Source: CAYOKT01 sp964404605 (GTDB taxonomy: Bacteria; Electryoneota; Electryoneia; Electryoneales; Electryoneaceae). Taken from it: a stretch of 36,155 nt of DNA. The DNA lies in NCBI GenBank assembly GCA_964404605.1, contig CAYOKT010000025.1, forward strand, positions 1-36,155, given 5' to 3'. Position numbers and translations under genes: made by a program. Positions 7,570-15,836 of the stretch are shown here, piece after piece (position 1 is the first letter of the stretch; every line of letters starts with the position of its first letter). Under the pieces are notes generated by a model, which saw only the letters and a list, made by a program, of their open reading frames with translations, did no database searches and was not told the DNA's origin.

Positions 7570-7857
7570 ATGAAGCTGCTGTTGGTATTCATCCTCTGCG
7601 CCATCCTGTGGTATGCCTGGCGGTTGGGGCAGAAGCAGCGGAGCCGGACCCGGCAGTTGCGCCGCTCCATTCGTGACCGGGCGATGGAAAACGTCGTCCA
7701 GTGGGCGGAGGAGAAGCGGCCCGGCACGGAAGAAGAGGGGGAGGGGGCGACCCCGGAAACCCCACCGGGAGGGGCGGCTGATTCTTCCTCTCCGGCGGCT
7801 CATTCACAACCTGGAAAGAGTGCAGAGGCTTCGGGAGGCAATGGGGAGAGGGATTGA
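7570..7857 (+). CDS. Small membrane-anchored protein, unknown function
   Basis: A 95-aa protein encoded between tRNA-Ala and tRNA-Gly. It has one N-terminal membrane segment (MKLLLVFILCAILWYAW) and a strongly basic patch (about 19-40). A low-complexity acidic, Pro/Ser/Gly-rich tail follows. I do not recognise a family. A GGGGGCGG stretch lies 5-11 nt before the ATG and can serve as ribosome binding site. The topology is plausible and the frame fits the gap between the tRNAs, but the tail is compositionally biased, so a chance frame is not excluded. Confidence 0.55.
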   Translation: MKLLLVFILCAILWYAWRLGQKQRSRTRQLRRSIRDRAMENVVQWAEEKRPGTEEEGEGATPETPPGGAADSSSPAAHSQPGKSAEASGGNGERD

Positions 7858-7906
7858 CTGCCGGAGCGGATGATGGCATATTTTTCCGGATGCCGGATCC
7901 GAAAGC

Positions 7907-7979
7907 GCGAGAGTAGCTCAGTTGGTAGAGCTCCACGTTGCCAACGTGGTTGTCGCGGGTTCGAGTCCCGTCTCTCGCT
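7907..7979 (+). tRNA. tRNA-Gly(GCC)
   Basis: Acceptor GCGAGAG pairs with CTCTCGC. The anticodon stem CCACG/CGTGG encloses TTGCCAA, so the anticodon is GCC. The T-arm is GCGGGTTCGAGTCCCGT. Discriminator T, as usual for bacterial glycine tRNAs. No encoded CCA. Confidence 0.97.
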
Positions 7980-8104
7980 CAATGCCTTGACGAGGGCGTC
8001 GGCTATGCCGGAACGCCGCAGAAGGTTCGTGCCCGGTACCGGCCGGGGGCCTGTCGAAGGGCACGGCGAGCGCCGCGCCTTTTCTGTTCACGAGGCGCGA
8101 AACA

Positions 8105-8180
8105 GGCGGCGTAGCCAAGTGGCTAAGGCGAAGGTCTGCAAAACCTTTATTCGCCGGTTCGAATCCGGCCGCCGCCTCCA
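8105..8180 (+). tRNA. tRNA-Cys(GCA)
   Basis: Acceptor GGCGGCG (8105-8111) pairs with CGCCGCC (8170-8176). The anticodon stem AAGGT/ACCTT encloses CTGCAAA, so the anticodon is GCA. Discriminator U at 8177 is the cysteine identity base. CCA at 8178-8180 may be encoded or a coincidence, since the other tRNAs here lack it. Confidence 0.96.
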
Positions 8181-8247
8181 CCAACCCGTCAGATCCCCCG
8201 CGGCGGGGTGTTGCCCCCGGGTGCCGGCGGCAGAACCCCTCCGGTTC

Positions 8248-8331
8248 GCCGGGGTGGTGGAATGGCAGACACAGGAGACTTAAAATCTCCCGGGGCTATG
8301 CCCCATGCCGGTTCGAATCCGGCTCCCGGCA
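8248..8331 (+). tRNA. tRNA-Leu(TAA)
   Basis: An 84-nt tRNA with the long variable arm of class II tRNAs (CGGGGCTATGCCCC). Acceptor GCCGGGG pairs with TCCCGGC. The anticodon stem GGAGA/TCTCC encloses CTTAAAA, so the anticodon is TAA, reading TTA/TTG. Discriminator A at 8331. Confidence 0.96.
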
Positions 8332-8478
8332 CGGCGGGATGCCCGGGTGCGGTCGCGGGGCGGAGGGGAATCGCCCAAGTTCGCACCCCGGCATCCTCAT
8401 GAGGGGTTTGCAGGGCCGCGGTGGCGGCATCCCACCGGGTGCCGTCTTCTTTATGCCGTGTCCCGCTTGCGGTCCAAC

Positions 8479-8553
8479 GGGCGCTTAGCTCAGCTTGGTT
8501 AGAGCGCTGTCTTGACATGGCAGAGGTCACTGGTTCGAGTCCAGTAGCGCCCA
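8479..8553 (+). tRNA. tRNA-Val(GAC)
   Basis: Acceptor GGGCGCT pairs with AGCGCCC. The anticodon stem CTGTC/GGCAG encloses TTGACAT, so the anticodon is GAC. The T-arm contains TGGTTCGAGTCCA. Discriminator A at 8553, no encoded CCA. It is the last tRNA before infC. Confidence 0.96.
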
Positions 8554-8654
8554 CGGCGTCTATGGAGAAGGACAGGGAGTAGGGGGTTTCCCGATTTGGC
8601 GGGCCGGTTCAGGCGAATCGATCCGCCGGGATGATTCGCTGGAAAAGAGGTAAC

Positions 8655-8673
8655 GGAGGAGAAGCCGCTCATC
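8655..8673 (+). promoter_or_regulatory. Ribosome binding site deciding an ATC start for infC
   Basis: GGAGGAG (8655-8661) is the only strong Shine-Dalgarno sequence ahead of infC. It lies 9 nt before an in-frame ATC (8671-8673). The nearest ordinary start, GTG at 8707, has no Shine-Dalgarno at a usable distance. Confidence 0.65.
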
Positions 8674-9216
8674 GCTTTCAGACGGGGTTTTATCAAACCG
8701 ACGGTTGTGGAGCCGCAGCACCGGATCAACGATCAGATCGAGGTGCCGGAAGTGCGCCTGATCGATGCGGAAGGCAACCAGGTCGGCATTGTTGCGATCG
8801 AAAAAGCAAAGGAAATGGCCGAGGCGGCCGAACTCGATCTGGTGGAGGTTGCCCCACAGGCCACTCCCCCGGTGGCTCGCATCCTCGATTATGGCAAGTT
8901 CCGGTACGAACTCGCCAAGAAGGAGAAGGAGAGCCGCAAGAAGGGGCACCAGAGCAAGATCAAGCGGATTCGAGTCACTCCGAAGGTTGACGATCACGAT
9001 TTCCAGGTGAAGCTGCGTTCGGTGCGTCAATTCATCGAGGACGGCGACAAGGTCAAGATCACCGTCGTTTTCAAGGGCCGGATGGTGACGCACAAGGAAC
9101 TGGGCCGCAGCGTGATCGATCGTTTCATCGAAGAGACGCAGGATATCGCGAAGGTGGAGGGCGATATCCAGATGGAGGGGAATCGCCACATGGTGATGAC
9201 CCTGCAACGCAAGTAA
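8671..9216 (+). CDS. infC: Translation initiation factor IF-3
   Basis: IF-3 binds the 30S subunit and proofreads start-codon and initiator-tRNA choice. The signature run HRINDQI, VRLIDAEGNQVGIV and the linker GKFRYELAKKEKESRKK are clear, with the C-terminal domain to LQRK. I place the start at ATC 8671, giving 181 aa, close to the 180 aa of E. coli. It has GGAGGAG at 9-nt spacing; the GTG at 8707 would give 169 aa and lacks a ribosome site. There is no in-frame ATG. E. coli infC uses AUU, through which IF-3 represses its own synthesis, so ATC could serve the same loop. rpmI and rplT follow in the conserved order. The identity is certain; the start is inferred. Confidence 0.97.
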   Translation: MAFRRGFIKPTVVEPQHRINDQIEVPEVRLIDAEGNQVGIVAIEKAKEMAEAAELDLVEVAPQATPPVARILDYGKFRYELAKKEKESRKKGHQSKIKRIRVTPKVDDHDFQVKLRSVRQFIEDGDKVKITVVFKGRMVTHKELGRSVIDRFIEETQDIAKVEGDIQMEGNRHMVMTLQRK

Positions 9217-9294
9217 TCCTCACGGCGTGGGGTCGGCGGGGAGAGCAGCCGGTGCCGACCGGGCCGTGTTGTGGAAGGTGACGGGAACAGCATC

Positions 9295-9489
9295 ATGCCG
9301 AAGATGAAGACCAACAGGGCGGCGGCGAAGCGCTTCCGCCGGACCGGTTCCGGGAAGCTTCGCCGGAATCGCAGCTACAAGAGCCACATCCTGACGAAGA
9401 AGTCCCGCGACCGCAAGCGCAAGTTGAGCAAGGCGGCGCTGGTGTCTTCCGTGGATGTGAAACGTGTGACCAGAATGATTCAGGGATAA
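9295..9489 (+). CDS. rpmI: 50S ribosomal protein L35
   Basis: A 64-aa, very basic ribosomal protein. The start MPKMKTNRAAAKRFR is the standard L35 N-terminus and fixes the ATG at 9295. The body is rich in Lys/Arg as expected (SYKSHILTKKS). It lies 78 bp after infC and 4 bp before rplT. Confidence 0.97.
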   Translation: MPKMKTNRAAAKRFRRTGSGKLRRNRSYKSHILTKKSRDRKRKLSKAALVSSVDVKRVTRMIQG

Positions 9490-9493
9490 AGAG

Positions 9494-9841
9494 ATGCCTC
9501 GCGCGACAAACAATCCGACCTCGCGGCGCCGCAGGAAAAAGGTGCTCAACCGCGCCAAGGGTTTCTTCGGCCGGGGAAAGAACACCATCCGCGCCGCCAA
9601 GCGCCTTACGGACAAGGCGGCTCAATACTCCTACATCCACCGGCGCCAGCGCCGCCGCGAGTTCCGCAGGTTGTGGATCACGCGGATCAACGCCGCCGTG
9701 CGCGACCACGGCATGAGCTATTCCGTGTTCATGCACAAGTTGGATGAAAAGGGGATCGACCTGGACCGCAAGGCGCTCGCCCACCTGGCCTTTCATGACC
9801 CGGAGGCGTTCGCCCAGGTGGTCGCCCGGGTGCAGGGATAG
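9494..9841 (+). CDS. rplT: 50S ribosomal protein L20
   Basis: A 115-aa ribosomal assembly protein of the large subunit. The N-terminus MPRATNNPTSRRRRKKVL and the segment AKGFFGRGKNTIRAAK are typical of L20, as is the globular part with RRLWITRINAAVRDHGMSYS. In many bacteria L20 represses this operon by binding its mRNA; I could not recognise the binding structure here. A terminator follows 32 bp after the stop. Confidence 0.97.
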   Translation: MPRATNNPTSRRRRKKVLNRAKGFFGRGKNTIRAAKRLTDKAAQYSYIHRRQRRREFRRLWITRINAAVRDHGMSYSVFMHKLDEKGIDLDRKALAHLAFHDPEAFAQVVARVQG

Positions 9842-9873
9842 CGCGGCCGGAGGGGGATCGATCGATGACGTTT

Positions 9874-9903
9874 CGGGGAACCCGGGTGGTTCCCCGTTGT
9901 TCT
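9874..9903 (+). terminator. Rho-independent terminator of infC-rpmI-rplT
   Basis: A perfect 9-bp stem, CGGGGAACC (9874-9882) and GGTTCCCCG (9888-9896), with a 5-nt CGGGT loop, followed by TTGTTCT. It ends the operon before any pheS/pheT gene. Confidence 0.8.
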
Positions 9904-10322
9904 CTGCCGTCACCGCGGGGTCGGTACGCTGTCGGGGGAGGCGGGTCTGTGAGGAAAAATCGCCCCCTGTCTCCCCTCATCCATGGATGGGACCTATATT
10001 ATACGGCGAGGTTGGGTGGAACGGCCGGGTTGAGCGCTTCTGGCCGAATCACGATACACGTGACGGGGTGCTGCTTCGCGGCTGTCGATCGGAGCGGTGT
10101 TGCAGGGAATGTTTGGGGATCGTCTGAGGGGCTGGAGTCCGCGCCGTGCAAAAGCGGTAGTGTCAGGGACTTCGCCCCTTGTGGCTATTTCAGGGGATAG
10201 ACTTCCTGCCGGGGTTCCGGCACTCCGGCAGGTTAACAACAGCGAAAAATGAGGGAGCCGGCGAATCCGGGCGAAGTTGTCCTGCGAGCCGCTTCGCTCA
10301 CCGCAAAAGACAAGGGGGTCTC
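9904..10322 (+). other. 419-bp intergenic, likely leader of the next gene
   Basis: I see no convincing gene. A TATATT at 9995-10000 could be a -10 element, but no good -35 precedes it. A hairpin lies at 10205-10232. AAGACAAGGGGG just before 10323 serves as ribosome site. I matched no known riboswitch. Confidence 0.5.
10205..10232 (+). promoter_or_regulatory. Leader hairpin upstream of the secreted protein
   Basis: CCTGCCGG (10205-10212) pairs with CCGGCAGG (10225-10232), an 8-bp perfect stem with a smaller nested CCGG pairing in the loop. No T-tract follows, so it is more likely a leader structure than a terminator. Confidence 0.4.
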
Positions 10323-12398
10323 ATGACGGTATTCTTGAAAAGAGGGTTGTTGATCGCCTTTGCATTATTGCTGGCGGGCATAGCCGGCGCATCGGTGCCC
10401 ATCTCGCCGGTTGTGGAACAGCCCGCGAAGGCCGTGGCCGGTGATGAACCTGTCCACGCGACGGGTGTTCCCGGTCCCTACGCCTTCTCGAGCGAACTCG
10501 ACGAGCTCATGGGCGACACGATCGCGGTGGGAACCACGTGGCGCGACATGCAGCACAACGGCACCATCGGACGGATGATCGGCCTGGACATGAGTGACCC
10601 GGAGAACCCCGAGGTCAAGGTCGTCTGGTGCTACCGCTCGTCCGCGGACGGCACATCGCAGGTCCGGTACACCAATGTCTTCTTCGATGACGACGGCAAT
10701 CCGCAGGTGGAGCTGTTCAACGGCTACCGCGAGGACACCAACTGGGGTGCCTACAACGTTATCTACGTGGACCAGGAGACGGGCACGCCGTTGATCGCTT
10801 TCCACGGTCCGAGCGATGACGCCGCCTACACCTACAGCTCCATCCTCGGCGCGGAGACGATCTTTCTGCCCGGGTTCTTCACCCTGTACTACATCCCGCA
10901 CTACCCGGACGTGGAGGGTCTCTGGCCGCACATGGACATCGGGCGGTACAACGAAACCCTGTATCTCCATACCATCATCAACGGCTATGACACCAACGAC
11001 AACAACCTTTACTACCATCGCGCGATCTACGATCCGGTCACTTCCACCTTCAGTAACGCCACGCCCGGCGACGTGGAGCAGCTCTTCATCACCGACGTGG
11101 CGATGAACCTCTCCGGGACTGTCGCGGTGTCCCATGACGGCAGCAAGGTGACCATCGGCCAGACCGTCAGCCGCTGGCTCATGGGCGAGGGTCCTCCCAC
11201 CTGGGAAGGGCTGGCCCTGTCGCAGCAGAACAACGACATCTACCTCTGGACCAGCACGGACGGCGGCGAGACCTGGGACTGGGACAGCCCGGTCAACATC
11301 ACCAACTGGATCGCCCCGGACGAGTCCTATTTCCCCGACAGCCTCGCGGCCGACCGGGATACGATGCGCGCGTACACCGAAATCGAGCTGATGTACGACG
11401 AGGACGATGTCCTGCATGCCGCCTTCAATACCCCGAACTTCTACTTCTGGGAAGAGGTGACGACCTACACGGACCGTCTCTTCTACTGGAACGATGACAC
11501 CGAGGAATACACGATGATCGCGGACGGCACCTTCTGGAACTACGCCCGTCCGGGGGTCTGGGAACGTGTCGTCGGGCACTGCAACCTGTACAAGGACGAG
11601 GAGACCGGGGTTCTCTGGGCGATGTGGCAGCAGTACGGCGAGCCGGGCGATACCATCGTCGTGGACGACCAGGTGATGGGCAGCGATGCCTCGGATGACG
11701 CCTATGCGAACGCAGACATCTTCGTCTCCGCCTCGCCGGACAACGGCCGCCACTGGGCGAAGAGCGTCAACATCACGGACACCAAGGGAACCACCGGCCA
11801 GCTCGCGGCGGGCGAGTGCCGCAGTGAACGCGAGCCCAGCCTTTCGCCGAACAATGACGGCGACTACCTGCACATCTTCTACACCCTCGACATGGATGCC
11901 GGGGTCGCCGTCCCGGCGGGGAACGACGCGGAGGGAGAACCCACCGAGAACCTCCAGATCTACCACCGCGTCTCCAAGGCGGACCTGATCGCCCAGTTCG
12001 AGACGAACGCCGAGTGGGTGCGGAACTACCCGATGCATGTCGACTCCTCGGGCTTCTACCAGGATCCGAACGATTGGGCCTGGAACGGGTTCTGGATCGA
12101 TGCGGTCGATGACGGGGGCGAAGCCCTGCTGCCCGACCAGTTCGACCTCGAGCAGAACTATCCGAACCCGTTCAACCCCTCGACCCACATCGGGTTCACC
12201 CTGCGGCAGGCGGGCAAGGTCAAGCTGGCGGTCTACGATGTCCTCGGCCGCGAGGTCGCCGTTCTCGTCAACCGCGGCCTCAGCGCCGGCCGTCACGAGG
12301 TCACCTTCCGTTCGGACGACCTGCCCAGCGGCGTGTACTTCTACAAGCTCTCCTCGGGCGAGTCGAGCCGCGTGAGGAAGATGGTCGTGCTGAAGTAA
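10323..12398 (+). CDS. Secreted BNR/Asp-box protein with C-terminal sorting domain
   Basis: A 691-aa exported protein. Residues 1-23 are a signal peptide (MTVFLKRG, then a hydrophobic core ending GIAGAS). The body is rich in Asp, Tyr and Trp and has two Asp-box motifs, STDGGETW and SPDNGRHW, each followed by a 'VNIT' strand. That suggests a sialidase-like beta-propeller. I do not see the full sialidase catalytic set, so enzyme activity is unproven. The last ~85 residues (QNYPNPFNPSTHIGF, then VYDVLGREVAVL, ending VRKMVVLK) are a type A sorting/FlgD-Ig-like domain, suggesting export across the outer membrane. The start ATG has GGGGG 4 nt upstream. It appears monocistronic: its own leader lies before it and a strong terminator after it. 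Confidence 0.85.
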   Translation: MTVFLKRGLLIAFALLLAGIAGASVPISPVVEQPAKAVAGDEPVHATGVPGPYAFSSELDELMGDTIAVGTTWRDMQHNGTIGRMIGLDMSDPENPEVKVVWCYRSSADGTSQVRYTNVFFDDDGNPQVELFNGYREDTNWGAYNVIYVDQETGTPLIAFHGPSDDAAYTYSSILGAETIFLPGFFTLYYIPHYPDVEGLWPHMDIGRYNETLYLHTIINGYDTNDNNLYYHRAIYDPVTSTFSNATPGDVEQLFITDVAMNLSGTVAVSHDGSKVTIGQTVSRWLMGEGPPTWEGLALSQQNNDIYLWTSTDGGETWDWDSPVNITNWIAPDESYFPDSLAADRDTMRAYTEIELMYDEDDVLHAAFNTPNFYFWEEVTTYTDRLFYWNDDTEEYTMIADGTFWNYARPGVWERVVGHCNLYKDEETGVLWAMWQQYGEPGDTIVVDDQVMGSDASDDAYANADIFVSASPDNGRHWAKSVNITDTKGTTGQLAAGECRSEREPSLSPNNDGDYLHIFYTLDMDAGVAVPAGNDAEGEPTENLQIYHRVSKADLIAQFETNAEWVRNYPMHVDSSGFYQDPNDWAWNGFWIDAVDDGGEALLPDQFDLEQNYPNPFNPSTHIGFTLRQAGKVKLAVYDVLGREVAVLVNRGLSAGRHEVTFRSDDLPSGVYFYKLSSGESSRVRKMVVLK

Positions 12399-12428
12399 CC
12401 CGCCCCTGCGGATTGAAGTGTCAACATC

Positions 12429-12461
12429 GGCCCGGAGGCTCGCCCTCCGGGCCATTTTCAT
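12429..12461 (+). terminator. Strong rho-independent terminator
   Basis: A perfect 10-bp stem, GGCCCGGAGG (12429-12438) and CCTCCGGGCC (12444-12453), with a 5-nt loop, then ATTTTCATT. It separates the secreted-protein gene from the regulatory genes that follow. Confidence 0.85.
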
Positions 12462-12582
12462 TGCAAGCGTTCCGGGTTTCAGGGAACGCCGCGAGGGAAC
12501 GATTGCACCCCTCGCGCATTGTATACTACTGTTCCGGGAAACGGGAGCCGCGCGGACGAAAAAGCAACGGAAGTGCCGGGTC

Positions 12583-14412
12583 ATGTTCAGCAGGCTGAAT
12601 ACCATCGGGTTCAAACTGTTCGGGACCAGCGCCCTCATCATCCTGCTGGCCGCGTTCTCCGTGGCCGCGCTGGGGTACCGTCAGGCGAGGCGGGCGATTC
12701 TCGCCGAGGCGCAGCGCCACGTGCTCGGTGTCGTCCGGGAGCGCTCCGCGCGGCTGGAAATCTGGCTGCGGGAGCGCGGGAACGGCGTGCAGGCGGCGGC
12801 GGACGCCGGGGAGATTCTGCAGGCGTTGGGGGGCGCGAAGTCGGGCTCCCCGCAGGGGCGGGCCCGGCTCCGCGAGGCGGCGGAGCGGCTCGTCGGACGG
12901 CTGCGCCGGGAGCAGGACATCCGCTTCGCGGCGCTGCTCGATGCTTCGGGGGACACCCTCGCGGCCTTTGGCGAGGGCGGTGAGCGCGGCTTCCCGGCGG
13001 ATGTTCCGGCGGTGCGTTCGGCCCTCGCCGGCCGGGTTTCCTGGGGGTCGATTCACCTTGATCTTCATGGCCGGGCGGTGATAAACCTGGCGGTTCCCCT
13101 CCATGACAGCCGCGGCGGCACGGCGGGGGTCTTCTTCGTCCAGTACCCCACCGCGGCCGGCATCGACCCGATTCTCGCCGACACCACCGGGCTCGGGATG
13201 CGGGGGGAGGCGTTCCTCGTCGGGCGGGACACGACGATGCTGACCCCGTCCCGCTTCCATGAACATCCCCGCCCGTTGACCCACAAGATGCCCATTCCCC
13301 CGGTCCTCGCGGCGCTCGAGGGCGGGAGCGGGGTGATGATCTACCGGGGCTTCCTCGGCCGCGAGGTGCTCGGTGCCTACACCTTCCAGCCTGAACAGGG
13401 CTGGGCGGTGATCACGGAGATGGACCTGGAGGAGGCGTTCTCTCCGCTTCGCACCATCATGATGAACACCCTGCTCGCCGCCGGGATCGCTCTCCTGGTG
13501 ATGTTGGCCGTGGCCCTCGCCCTGGCGCGGAGCTGGACCCGCCCCCTGGAGCGGCTGGCCGCCGCGAGCGAGGGCGTCGCTTCGGGTGACTATTCAATCC
13601 GTGTCCCCGAGGGGAGACGGGGCGATGAGATCGGTGTCCTCCTGCGCTCCTTCAACCGGATGGTGCACGGGCTGGAACAGGCGCGGGAGGAGCTGAACCG
13701 CTCCCACGAAAGACTCCTGCAGGCGGAAAAGCTGGCGGCGGTCGGGGAGCTCGTGGCGAGCATTGTGCACGAGATGCGCAACCCGCTCTCCTCGGTCAAG
13801 ATGAACCTGCGCCTCCTCGACCGGAAGATCGACTCCGGATCTCCCGAGGCGGAATTTGTCTCCCTCGCCTCCGGCGAGGTGAAGCGGCTCGAGACCATGC
13901 TCAGCGGACTGCTGGATTACAGCAAGCCGCTCAGGCCGGCGTCGGAACCCGTGGAGGTGGAGGAGCTGGCGCGGCTCGCCGTGCAGGGGGCCGAAGAGGA
14001 GGCCCGGGCAAGGGGGGTGGATCTTCGTTTCGAGGTCGCCGGCACCATCCGGAGGCTGGAGGGGGACAGGGAGTTGCTGCTGAGAGCCCTCGCCAACCTT
14101 CTCGCCAACGCGGTCGAGGCGTCCGCGGAGGGAAGCGAGGTGGTCCTCGCGGTCCGCGACGACGGGGGCGACCGGCTTGTCCTGGAGGTGCGAGACACGG
14201 GGCGCGGGATGAGCCGGAAGGTGCTGGAACGCCTGTTCGACCCCTTCTTCACCACCCGCGAGGAGGGGATCGGGTTGGGGATGGGCAATGTGAAAAAGAT
14301 CGTCGAGGCGCACGAGGGAAAGATCGAGGTGAGCAGCAGGGAGGGCGAGGGTACGACCGTGCGGTTGTACCTGCAGGCGAGGAGAGGCGATGGCGAAGCT
14401 TCTGGTGGTTGA
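12583..14412 (+). CDS. Membrane sensor histidine kinase (Cache-like, HAMP, HisKA, HATPase)
   Basis: A 609-aa inner-membrane sensor kinase. A first membrane helix (about 9-31) is followed by a ~260-residue periplasmic region resembling a double Cache sensor. The second helix is at about 296-318, then HAMP (about 319-375). The phosphoacceptor box SIVHEMRNPLSS has His396. The ATPase domain has NLLANAVEAS, DTGRGM, FDPFFTT and GEGTTV. This is the architecture of NtrB/ZraS/AtoS-type kinases that pair with sigma-54 activators. I chose the ATG at 12583; longer in-frame extensions cover the promoter-like TATACT at 12522-12527. The last 23 nt overlap the regulator gene, so the two are translationally coupled. 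The placement suggests it senses periplasmic metal; I see no obvious Cys/His metal site in the sensor region. Confidence 0.94.
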   Translation: MFSRLNTIGFKLFGTSALIILLAAFSVAALGYRQARRAILAEAQRHVLGVVRERSARLEIWLRERGNGVQAAADAGEILQALGGAKSGSPQGRARLREAAERLVGRLRREQDIRFAALLDASGDTLAAFGEGGERGFPADVPAVRSALAGRVSWGSIHLDLHGRAVINLAVPLHDSRGGTAGVFFVQYPTAAGIDPILADTTGLGMRGEAFLVGRDTTMLTPSRFHEHPRPLTHKMPIPPVLAALEGGSGVMIYRGFLGREVLGAYTFQPEQGWAVITEMDLEEAFSPLRTIMMNTLLAAGIALLVMLAVALALARSWTRPLERLAAASEGVASGDYSIRVPEGRRGDEIGVLLRSFNRMVHGLEQAREELNRSHERLLQAEKLAAVGELVASIVHEMRNPLSSVKMNLRLLDRKIDSGSPEAEFVSLASGEVKRLETMLSGLLDYSKPLRPASEPVEVEELARLAVQGAEEEARARGVDLRFEVAGTIRRLEGDRELLLRALANLLANAVEASAEGSEVVLAVRDDGGDRLVLEVRDTGRGMSRKVLERLFDPFFTTREEGIGLGMGNVKKIVEAHEGKIEVSSREGEGTTVRLYLQARRGDGEASGG

Positions 14413-15748
14413 TGACGACAGGGCGGCGAGGCGGACCCTCGAGCTTGCCTTCGGCGAGCTGGGGTTCGATGTCTTCACCGCCGGAACGGTGAAGGAGGGC
14501 CTTGCGGCCTGGCGCGAGGAGCACCCCGACTGCATTCTCCTCGACCTGATGCTGCCGGACGGCGACGGCCTCGAGGTGCTCGAAGCGGCGCGCGGGGAGG
14601 GGCTCGGCGGGGTGGTCATCATGATCACCGGCCACCAGGACCTCGACCGGGCGATCACCGCCATGCGCGCCGGGGCGCAGGACTACATCCACAAGCCGCT
14701 GAACCTGGACGAGCTGGAGCACACCGTTCAGAACGCCCTCGCCCTCGAGGACAGCCGCCGCAAGCCGGCCCTCATCGCGGACCTCGCGCGCGGCGAACCC
14801 GGCGAGAAGATCATCGGGCGCAGCCGCGCGATGGTCGAGGTGCACAAGCTGATCGGCCTCGCCAGCCGGGGACGGGCGAACGTTCTCATCACCGGGGAGT
14901 CGGGCACGGGAAAGGAGCTGGTCGCGCGGGCGATCCACCGTTACACCAGCCCCGATGAGCCCTTCATTCCGGTGAATTGCAGCGCCCTCGCCCCGACGCT
15001 GCTCGAGAGCGAGCTCTTCGGCCATGAGCGGGGAGCGTTCACCGGGGCGACACAGGGCAAGCCGGGACGTTTCGAGCTGGCGGGCTCCGGAACGCTCTTC
15101 CTCGATGAGATCGGTGACCTCGATCTCTCCCTCCAGGTGAAACTGCTCCGCGTGCTGCAGGAGAGATCCTTCGAGCGCGTCGGGGGAACGAGAAGCCTGA
15201 GTTTCGATGCCCGCGTTGTCTGCGCGACCCATCGCGACCTGCTGGCGATGGTCCGCGAGGGAACCTTCCGCGAGGACCTCTACTACCGGCTGAAGGTCGT
15301 CGAGATCCCGCTGCCGCCCCTGCGGGAGCGGAGGGAGGACATCGAGCTCCTGGTGGAGCACCTTCTCATCCGGATCAACCGTGGACTCAGGCGCACGGTT
15401 GTCCGCGTGCCCGAGGAGTTGATGGAGCGCCTTCGGCGCTATGACTGGCCGGGGAATGTGCGCGAGCTGGAGAACCGCCTGACCGCCGGGGTGATGCTCT
15501 CCCCGGGCGACACGCTCCAGGTCGAGCTGCCCGAACCGGCGGACGTCGGAACCGACCGCCTGAAAGAGGAGGGGGAACGCATCGAAAAGGACCCCTGGAA
15601 CCGTTCCCTGGCGGAGGTGGAGCGGGAGCACATCCGGCGGGTTCTCCGGGTCTGGGGCGGCAACCTGGGCAAGGCGTGCGAAGTGCTCGGGATCTCCCGC
15701 CCGACCCTGAGGCGCAAGATGCAGGAGTACGGCCTGGAGAAGGGATAA
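14390..15748 (+). CDS. NtrC-family sigma-54 response regulator
   Basis: A 452-aa transcription activator with the classic three domains. The receiver has the acidic pocket VVDDD, phosphoacceptor Asp52 (LLDLMLPDGDG) and the KPL lysine. The AAA+ domain has Walker A GESGTGKE (about 168), the sigma-54 contact loop GAFTGA (about 213), Walker B LFLDEIGDL, and the arginine-finger region REDLYYRL. The Fis-type helix-turn-helix (about 415-449) includes NLGKACEVLGISRPTLRRKM. The ribosome site GGAGAGG lies inside the kinase gene. A terminator follows, and then a sigma-54 promoter for the metal-efflux genes, so that operon is its most likely target. Confidence 0.96.
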   Translation: MAKLLVVDDDRAARRTLELAFGELGFDVFTAGTVKEGLAAWREEHPDCILLDLMLPDGDGLEVLEAARGEGLGGVVIMITGHQDLDRAITAMRAGAQDYIHKPLNLDELEHTVQNALALEDSRRKPALIADLARGEPGEKIIGRSRAMVEVHKLIGLASRGRANVLITGESGTGKELVARAIHRYTSPDEPFIPVNCSALAPTLLESELFGHERGAFTGATQGKPGRFELAGSGTLFLDEIGDLDLSLQVKLLRVLQERSFERVGGTRSLSFDARVVCATHRDLLAMVREGTFREDLYYRLKVVEIPLPPLRERREDIELLVEHLLIRINRGLRRTVVRVPEELMERLRRYDWPGNVRELENRLTAGVMLSPGDTLQVELPEPADVGTDRLKEEGERIEKDPWNRSLAEVEREHIRRVLRVWGGNLGKACEVLGISRPTLRRKMQEYGLEKG

Positions 15749-15752
15749 ACAT

Positions 15753-15782
15753 TTCGTTCACCCGCCTGGAACAGTTCGTTCA
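15753..15782 (+). promoter_or_regulatory. Candidate upstream activator sites for the NtrC-type regulator
   Basis: TTCGTTCA occurs at 15753-15760 and 15775-15782, a 22-bp period (two helical turns). GAACAGTTC, a small palindrome, lies within the second site's flank. The sites would be about 115-140 bp upstream of the expected start near 15894, the normal range for sigma-54 activators. Confidence 0.4.
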
Positions 15783-15836
15783 ACGCGTCCCGGAGGGGGA
15801 AGGGGGAGCTCGAACGGTGCTCCACCCAAGTAGATG

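Noticed and set aside
8554..8654. L20-type autoregulatory leader before infC
   Set aside because: I looked for a pseudoknot or hairpin mimicking the rRNA site and could not support one by eye.
9865..10200. 111-codon frame after rplT, considered as a pheS remnant or small gene
   Set aside because: It begins inside the terminator hairpin and has no phenylalanyl-tRNA synthetase motif.
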